DNA of 48,143 nucleotides, from the NCBI GenBank assembly GCA_002163085.1, contig MAAJ01000014.1, positions 1 through 48,143 on the forward strand, written 5' to 3'. The position numbers and the translations under genes are program-made. A model generated the notes under the pieces. The model had not been told where the DNA came from. It saw nothing but the letters and a program-made list of their open reading frames with translations, and did no database searches. The stretch comes from Methylophaga sp. 42_25_T18 (lineage in GTDB: Bacteria; Pseudomonadota; Gammaproteobacteria; Nitrosococcales; Methylophagaceae). Positions 42,837 to 48,143 of the stretch are shown here, one piece after another. Each line of letters opens with the position of its first letter. Positions within the stretch are counted from its first letter, which is position 1.

Positions 42837-44987
42837 CTATTTTTTAACATGAATTTTTGCATGGTTTTTATTGCGATACATTATCACTGCAGGCAATAAC
42901 AAAACTAGAACCATCAAGAAAACGGTTAATAATGGCCATAATATGGGCTTGTTCCACTGCTGTTGTATCTGTTGACGAGCATCAACATCAACACGTCGAT
43001 ATTTAAGGGTATTGTTGGCCATTAAGTTTGGTTTTACGTTTTTGTTCCAAGCATGATAAAGCGAAAATTGCTTTGGATGATACCCCCAAACCCATGGTGC
43101 ATCCTTATGCAAAACAGCAATCATTTCTTTGATTATCATTTGACGTTCTTCGCCATTATCCATCACTCGCATTTTTTCAAATAATGCATCAAATTTTTGA
43201 TTTTGGTAGTTTGCGGCATTTTCGCCACTGGCCTTCACTTTACCGTTAGGTCCGTATAACAAAAATAGGAAGTTTTCTGGATCGGGGTAATCGGCATTCC
43301 AGCCCCATTGAAAAATCTGGGCCTGACCTTGCCGCATCTTCTCCTGAAAACGATTATAGTCCGTATTGCGAACAACCAACTGAAGATCTAATTTCTGAAA
43401 CTGCTTACGTAACCAGTCGAAATTGGCCTTAGCATCAGGGCCACTTGCTGGCACATCAAAATACAAAATTAATGGTTTACCAGTATTTTCATCACGGCCG
43501 CGGGGATAGCCTGCTTCAGCCAATAATTGCTTGGCTTTTTTAAGTGACTTTCGCCCTGCCGTATTATTTTTCCATTCATATACATAAGGATTTATTCCTT
43601 GTTGGCCTTCTCTATAACCAAATATACTTGGAGGAATGGGGCCTTGCGCTGCAATGCCACGGCCATTGGCAAAGATAGATATATATTCTTCATAATCAAT
43701 TGCTATCGAAATAGCTTGGCGAAGTTTTTGTGCTTGTTCCGTGTAACCGCCAACCACCGAATCCAGCATGTTAAAACCGATGTATGAAGTCGATGTGGCA
43801 ATGGCCGTTTTCAAATCAATATTCTTTTCCATCATGCCATCACTTAAACCAAAATCTCCACTAGCACCTACTTGTATCGCTTGATCAAAGCTGTCGGAAT
43901 TAATACCACTGACATCATAGTAGCCTTGCAAGAATTTATTCCAATAGGATGTATTCTCTTTTTCTAAAGAAAATACAATCTTATCTATAAATGGAATTTC
44001 CTTGCCTGCATCATTAAGTAAGCCGGAAGTTAGATCAGATTTTTCACCCAGTTCAGGATACTGCTCACCATGAAAATTAGGATTTCTTGCCAATACCATA
44101 CGACTATTGGGATCGTTTTCTATCAAATGGTATGGCCCAGTACCTACCGGATACCAGTCCAAAGAAATGTTCTTTTTTTTCAGGCCAGTTTGTTGATAAA
44201 AACTATCTGCCTCCCATGGCATAGGCGCAAAAAAGGGCATCGCTAACCAGTAAAGTAACTGTGGATATTTACCCTGTACTTTAATCTGATAGCGATATTT
44301 ATCAATAACCTTAACACCCGCTATTTCAACTGTAGTTAAATCAATGTCGCCGCCGGTCTGCTTTATCTGTTGTAACTCGTGAGCAAAATCAGTCAAACCC
44401 ACTATGTACTCCCCCATTAAACTCAAAATCGGAGAATGGATCTCAGGATGCGCCAGGCGTTTTATCTGGTAGACATAATCCGCTGCTATTAACTCTCTAC
44501 TACCTTGTTGGTTAAAATCTGACAGTGTCTCTATGTCCGCTAACTGCTCTGCATTCATTTTATGATAAATGAATTCACCATTGTTTTTACGTGAAAAAGC
44601 AGGGTGTGGTTGAAAGCTAATGTCTGGTTGAATAGAAATTTCATAAACACTATAGGCAACATTATCACCTGCTCGCTCGTCATCTATTCGTTGACCTTGA
44701 TCATCGAAATAATTAACGGTAGGTAATTGACTTGCCGTCAACGGAATAAGGGTATAAGGCCGTTTTAAGTAATGATATTGCAACGGTGGCTCATAAATTT
44801 GCCCGGTAAACTGCACTTCATTAGAGCTGTATGACCGGGCAGGATCCAAGTGTTTAGGTCTTAAAGAAAATGACGAATATAAAACCGATTCATCTTCAAG
44901 CAGATCAAAGTACGGAGAGTTGATTGCACTCGTATCGCAACCCGTTAGGCCGACAAGTAACAAACAAAATCCTATTAGATGCTTCAT
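42837..44987 (-). CDS. Doubly anchored oligopeptide-type ABC substrate-binding lipoprotein
   Basis: The 716-residue protein has a lipoprotein signal peptide (LLLVGLTGC) starting at ATG 44987 with a GGAAA ribosome site. An SBP_bac_5 (DppA/OppA) domain follows, with LDPARSYSSNEVQFTGQIYE near the start and LRQAISIAIDYEEYI in the middle. At the C-terminus is a membrane helix (PLLTVFLMVLVLLLPAVIM) and a basic tail, so the protein is fixed to the inner membrane at both ends. This is unusual for the family. Family members bind peptides or microcin-like compounds. No permease or ATPase is adjacent; the orphan OppB-type permease at 16212-17192 could be a partner. It is divergent from fabI. Confidence 0.88.
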   Translation of the reverse strand: MKHLIGFCLLLVGLTGCDTSAINSPYFDLLEDESVLYSSFSLRPKHLDPARSYSSNEVQFTGQIYEPPLQYHYLKRPYTLIPLTASQLPTVNYFDDQGQRIDDERAGDNVAYSVYEISIQPDISFQPHPAFSRKNNGEFIYHKMNAEQLADIETLSDFNQQGSRELIAADYVYQIKRLAHPEIHSPILSLMGEYIVGLTDFAHELQQIKQTGGDIDLTTVEIAGVKVIDKYRYQIKVQGKYPQLLYWLAMPFFAPMPWEADSFYQQTGLKKKNISLDWYPVGTGPYHLIENDPNSRMVLARNPNFHGEQYPELGEKSDLTSGLLNDAGKEIPFIDKIVFSLEKENTSYWNKFLQGYYDVSGINSDSFDQAIQVGASGDFGLSDGMMEKNIDLKTAIATSTSYIGFNMLDSVVGGYTEQAQKLRQAISIAIDYEEYISIFANGRGIAAQGPIPPSIFGYREGQQGINPYVYEWKNNTAGRKSLKKAKQLLAEAGYPRGRDENTGKPLILYFDVPASGPDAKANFDWLRKQFQKLDLQLVVRNTDYNRFQEKMRQGQAQIFQWGWNADYPDPENFLFLLYGPNGKVKASGENAANYQNQKFDALFEKMRVMDNGEERQMIIKEMIAVLHKDAPWVWGYHPKQFSLYHAWNKNVKPNLMANNTLKYRRVDVDARQQIQQQWNKPILWPLLTVFLMVLVLLLPAVIMYRNKNHAKIHVKK

Positions 44988-45110
44988 ACGTTTCCAAAAC
45001 AATTTATAGTTGCAAGAGATTATAACCACTATTGTCATGACTTTCCTCTTCCAGTATTTTGTCAAATCAGGTACTTTACTCAGCTTATTTTGTTATTTTA
45101 GGAGACATTC

Positions 45111-45899
45111 ATGGGGTTTTTACAAGGTAAACGCGTTTTAATCGTTGGTGTTGCCAGCCCACGTTCAATCGCTTCAGGCATTGCATTGGCTATGGCTCGT
45201 GAAGGAGCTGAAATTGCATTCACTTACCAAACCGATAAATTAAAATCGCGCGTAGAAAAAATTGCTAATGAATGTGGTTCTAATCCAGCCTTATTATTCC
45301 CTTGTGATGTCGCCAGTGATGAGCAAATCACTGCGGTATTTGATGAATTAGCTAAACATTGGGATGGTTTAGATACCATTGTGCATTCCGTCGGTTTTGC
45401 TCCACGTGAACAATTACAAGGTAGCTATGTTGATAGTGTAACGCGAGAAGGTTTTGCCATTGCACATGATATCAGTGCTTATAGTTTTGCCGCCTTAGCA
45501 AAAGCCGGAAAAGAAATGATGGCAGGACGTAATGGCTCATTATTAACGTTGAGTTATTTAGGCGCAGAACGTGCAATTGAGAACTATAATGTGATGGGGG
45601 TGGCTAAAGCTAGCTTAGAAGCCAATGTGCGTTATATGGCTTATTCTCTAGGTGAAGAAGGCACTCGTGTTAATGCTATTTCAGCGGGTGCGATCAAAAC
45701 CTTAGCTTCTGCCGGCATTGGCAATTTCGGTAAAATGTTGGCTTACGGCGAACGTAATTCACCATTACGTCGCAATGTCACCACTGAAGAGGTCGGTAAT
45801 GTAGCAGCCTTTATGTGTTCAGATCTTGCTTCTGGTATAACCGGCGAGATTACTTATGTTGATGCCGGTTACAACATCGTTGGTATCGGCGATAAATAA
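45111..45899 (+). CDS. fabI: Enoyl-ACP reductase (NADH), FabI
   Basis: The 262-residue enzyme performs the last reduction of the fatty acid elongation cycle and is the target of triclosan and isoniazid-like drugs. The catalytic residues are visible: Tyr149 in [10 protein letters not shown], Tyr159 and Lys166 in [15 protein letters not shown]. The glycine loop [13 protein letters not shown] binds NADH. An AGGAG ribosome site precedes the ATG. The gene is divergent from the binding-protein gene and is followed by a clear terminator. Confidence 0.97.
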   Translation: MGFLQGKRVLIVGVASPRSIASGIALAMAREGAEIAFTYQTDKLKSRVEKIANECGSNPALLFPCDVASDEQITAVFDELAKHWDGLDTIVHSVGFAPREQLQGSYVDSVTREGFAIAHDISAYSFAALAKAGKEMMAGRNGSLLTLSYLGAERAIENYNVMGVAKASLEANVRYMAYSLGEEGTRVNAISAGAIKTLASAGIGNFGKMLAYGERNSPLRRNVTTEEVGNVAAFMCSDLASGITGEITYVDAGYNIVGIGDK

Positions 45900-45913
45900 A
45901 GCTTACAGCATTC

Positions 45914-45934
45914 ACAGGCCATATTATGGCCTGT
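45914..45934 (+). terminator. Terminator after fabI
   Basis: The 9-bp stem ACAGGCCAT/ATGGCCTGT with an ATT loop is followed by a T-rich run, 14 bases after the fabI stop codon. Confidence 0.85.
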
Positions 45935-46028
45935 TTATTTCTGCTTATTTATTTCACCCGCTGAAACATTTAGTGAGAGATATAGAGACTTTTAGGCAGT
46001 AATTGTTATTAATTTATTTCAAAAAAAA

Positions 46029-46043
46029 GGCGCTATAAGCGCC
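46029..46043 (-). terminator. Terminator after ppiD (bidirectional)
   Basis: The stem GGCGCT/AGCGCC with an ATA loop is flanked by a run of A on the left and of T on the right. On the minus strand it ends ppiD, 25 bases after its stop; on the plus strand it can catch readthrough from fabI. Confidence 0.88.
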
Positions 46044-46068
46044 TTTTTTATTGTTCTTTATTCAGAGA

Positions 46069-47952
46069 CTAATTGAGGTTCTGAATAAAAACTTCAATAC
46101 TAGCCTCAGCTCTAAGACTGTCTATAAAGGCTTGTAATTCACTTTCTCCAGTGATCCTAGCTAGCTGAGTTTTTAATCCATCTCGTTCTTCTACTGATAC
46201 AGCAGAAGGGTTACCAGCATGTACGCCCTCAAGCTTGATAACAATGTAATTACCGTTAGTAGCTGTAAAACCGGAATATTGGGATTCACTTGTCGGTTTT
46301 GCCATGGAAAAAGCACGTTCCAATACTTGAGCACTTACTTCTTCCTCCGTTCGTCTATAAGTTTGGCTTGTATGCCAATTACTTTCAGAAAATACCGATT
46401 CGGCCGTGGCTCCAGATTTTAACTGAGCCATGATAGCTTCACCTTGTTCACGCGCTTTAACACTGGCTTGTTCAAACCGCAGTGATTCTTTAATTGCAGG
46501 TGCCACTGATTCATAGGGTAAATGAGTCGCTGCAATGTGCTTATTTTTATGGATGACAACTAAGTGTGATTTAGATAGTTCAATAACAGCACTATTTAAA
46601 TCATTGACTAATACATCTTCACTAAAAGCAACATTGACAACTTTCTTATTACTTAGAATGTCAGCTCCTCCATCACGAGTAAACTCAACCGTTGTTTTAA
46701 TTTCTAGATCTAGCTCTTCTGCAGACACATCTAAGTTTTCAGGATTCTCATAACTAAGATCAGCCAACTGCTCGGCTTTGTCATAAAATAAATCTTCAGC
46801 TTGCTGATAACGATACAATGACTCTACTTCTTCGCGCACATCAGCAAATGTTTGCTCTTCTATTTGGATGTCAGTTAATTTGATTAAGTGGTAACCAAAC
46901 TCTGTTTTAACAGGATCTGTGACATCGCCTACATTTTGCAATGCAAATGCAGCATCTTCAAATACACTGTCCATCTGCCCACGTTGAATGAATTCCAAGT
47001 CACCACCTTGCTGAGCAGAACCACTATCTTGTGACAGCTCTTCAGCTACACCTGCAAAGTCTTCACCCGCATCTAAACGTTGTTTAGCAGCAGTGATTGT
47101 CGTAAGCGCAGCCTGGTCTTCACCTTCTATCAATATGTGACTTACACGGCGCTGCTTAGGCCCGACTAATCGATCTTCATTGTCAGCATAAAACTGCTTT
47201 AACGCATCTTCATCAATGTCAACACTACTTTTAAGCTGATCGATGGACAGCTCAATGTAATCCACTACGACACGTTCAGGTGCTAGATAACTATCTTGAT
47301 GCTTTTCAAAATATTCTTTTACATTTTCATCAGCAACGTCAACAGTTCCAAGTTGTTCCAGAGCGAAAATAACACCATAAGCAATATCACGAGATTGTTT
47401 CTCCAACTGAAGAACATTATCTAAATTTGATGTTGTTAACGCTGATGTTTGTCGAATATTACTGATCAACTCCTGAGTCAATAAATCACTACGCAAATCA
47501 GCCTCATAACGTGCTGGGCTTAAACCGACACGCGCTAGAACCAAACCATAATATTCGCTATCAAAGCGACCATCTTTCTGAAATGCCGGTGTTGATTGAA
47601 TGACATTGGACAAGGCTGCATCACTTATCGTTTGCCCAAGTGAAAAACTTGAAGATAACAATAATTTTTGTTCTATCAAACCGTTTAAAACACTGCGCTT
47701 AATCTCTATGCCGTCAAAGAGATCAGGATCAAAATCTTCACCCATCCTAGATCGCATTTGTTCACGATATTGCTGCATTGCTTGTTGAAATTCAGCTTGT
47801 GAGATTGATTCATCATTGATAGAAGCAACGGCAACCTCTGGTGGGCCACCTAAATAGGAATTAATCCCCCATAACGCAAAGGGAATACTGATTAATCCAA
47901 CAATAAACCAAGCTAACCAACCTTGAGCTCGTTCACGAATGAAATGCAACAT
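46069..47952 (-). CDS. ppiD: Periplasmic peptidyl-prolyl isomerase/chaperone PpiD
   Basis: The 627-residue protein has one N-terminal membrane anchor (GWLAWFIVGLISIPFALWG, 11-29), a SurA-like chaperone region and a parvulin domain (about 262-365, QRRVSHILIEGEDQ, QQGGDLEFIQRGQMDSVFED and EFGYHLIKLTDI). PpiD helps newly exported proteins fold as they leave the SecYEG channel. The C-terminal third resembles a second, degenerate chaperone part. The length is standard. It often stands near hupB and lon; here tRNA-Asp lies just upstream on the same strand. Confidence 0.95.
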   Translation of the reverse strand: MLHFIRERAQGWLAWFIVGLISIPFALWGINSYLGGPPEVAVASINDESISQAEFQQAMQQYREQMRSRMGEDFDPDLFDGIEIKRSVLNGLIEQKLLLSSSFSLGQTISDAALSNVIQSTPAFQKDGRFDSEYYGLVLARVGLSPARYEADLRSDLLTQELISNIRQTSALTTSNLDNVLQLEKQSRDIAYGVIFALEQLGTVDVADENVKEYFEKHQDSYLAPERVVVDYIELSIDQLKSSVDIDEDALKQFYADNEDRLVGPKQRRVSHILIEGEDQAALTTITAAKQRLDAGEDFAGVAEELSQDSGSAQQGGDLEFIQRGQMDSVFEDAAFALQNVGDVTDPVKTEFGYHLIKLTDIQIEEQTFADVREEVESLYRYQQAEDLFYDKAEQLADLSYENPENLDVSAEELDLEIKTTVEFTRDGGADILSNKKVVNVAFSEDVLVNDLNSAVIELSKSHLVVIHKNKHIAATHLPYESVAPAIKESLRFEQASVKAREQGEAIMAQLKSGATAESVFSESNWHTSQTYRRTEEEVSAQVLERAFSMAKPTSESQYSGFTATNGNYIVIKLEGVHAGNPSAVSVEERDGLKTQLARITGESELQAFIDSLRAEASIEVFIQNLN

Positions 47953-48012
47953 AGAAGAGAACCTTCAAGAAAAATGTTGTTAAATTTAACACATAAAAAT
48001 TGTGCAAAAAAA

Positions 48013-48033
48013 AAGGCGCATTTAATGCGCCTT
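48013..48033 (-). terminator. Terminator after tRNA-Asp
   Basis: The 9-bp stem AAGGCGCAT/ATGCGCCTT with a TTA loop is followed on the minus strand by a run of T, 12 bases past the tRNA CCA end. Confidence 0.9.
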
Positions 48034-48044
48034 CTTAGTGTTTT

Positions 48045-48121
48045 TGGCGGAGCGGACGGGACTCGAACCCGCGACCTCCGGCGTGACAGGCCAGCATTCT
48101 AACCAGCTGAACTACCGCTCC
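48045..48121 (-). tRNA. tRNA-Asp (GTC)
   Basis: The 77-base gene has the acceptor stem GGAGCGG/CCGCTCC, discriminator G and encoded CCA, the D-arm GTTCAGCTGGTTAGAAT, the anticodon loop CTGTCAC with GTC at 48085-48087, and the T-arm GCGGGTTCGAGTCCCGT. It is complete at both ends. The window stops just beyond its 5' end. Confidence 0.97.
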
Positions 48122-48143
48122 TAATTCTCTTGGTGGGTGCTGA

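Noticed and set aside
1..48143. CRISPR arrays
   Set aside because: No series of regularly spaced identical repeats was seen. The repeats found are two- or three-copy only.

Overview
The window comes from a gammaproteobacterial chromosome. The order fimV-truA-trpF-trpB-trpA-accD-folC, the smpB-ssrA and ratA-rnfH pairs, and the ANDNNYALAA tmRNA tag all fit that class. A sodium-type flagellar stator (PomAB) and a sodium:neurotransmitter-type symporter suggest a marine or halophilic bacterium. The moderately AT-rich bases, the Entner-Doudoroff pair edd-eda and the trpFBA-accD order would suit a Methylophaga or Piscirickettsiaceae-like methylotroph. The genus is an inference and cannot be proven from this window.

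Layout. (1) 1-1077: the 3' end of a DEAD-box helicase gene, then a non-coding stretch holding degenerate palindromic repeats. (2) 1078-10418: a 9.3-kb genomic island inserted at the 3' end of the tmRNA gene ssrA. It is bounded by a 14-bp direct repeat, and a tyrosine integrase lies next to the ssrA end. Its cargo is a three-gene STAS/HATPase, STAS-like DUF4325 and two-helix membrane protein cassette; a YHYH-type small secreted protein; a type II restriction-modification pair (MvaI/BcnI-like nuclease and Dcm-like methylase); an inovirus Gp2/YfjJ-like protein with two small genes before it; an AlpA regulator; and an unknown gene. The displaced original ssrA terminator can still be seen just beyond the far att site. 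(3) 10405-17192: ssrA, smpB, an MscS channel, a Sel1 protein, an NSS symporter, ratA-rnfH, a DUF455 protein and an orphan OppB-type permease. (4) 17253-20202: a compact operon of a rhodanese, a secreted protein whose only mature cysteines form a Cys-Gly-Cys motif, a DUF692 (MbnB/TglH-type) enzyme and a DUF2063 partner, ending at a strong terminator. This looks like a peptide- or protein-modification system with an unusual substrate. (5) 20351-28177: eda-edd, a metal permease, trmB, a fadL-like porin and an acyl-CoA synthetase. (6) 28233-42733: a long minus-strand block with an SPFH protein, folC, accD, trpA, trpB, trpF, truA, fimV, asd, leuB, leuD, a YceI protein and pomBA. (7) 42837-48121: a doubly anchored oligopeptide-binding lipoprotein, fabI, ppiD and tRNA-Asp.

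The strongest leads are four. The rhodanese/CGC-protein/DUF692/DUF2063 operon is the most promising candidate system. The fadL homolog has its start cut off from its reading frame by a third copy of a 5-bp repeat inside the signal-peptide region, which resembles a phase-variation switch in the off state. The island carries a STAS-HATPase/DUF4325/membrane-protein cassette beside its restriction-modification genes. The Gp2-like gene has a perfect 14-bp hairpin and iteron-like repeats near its 5' end.

All calls rest on reading the sequence and on family knowledge. No database search was run.
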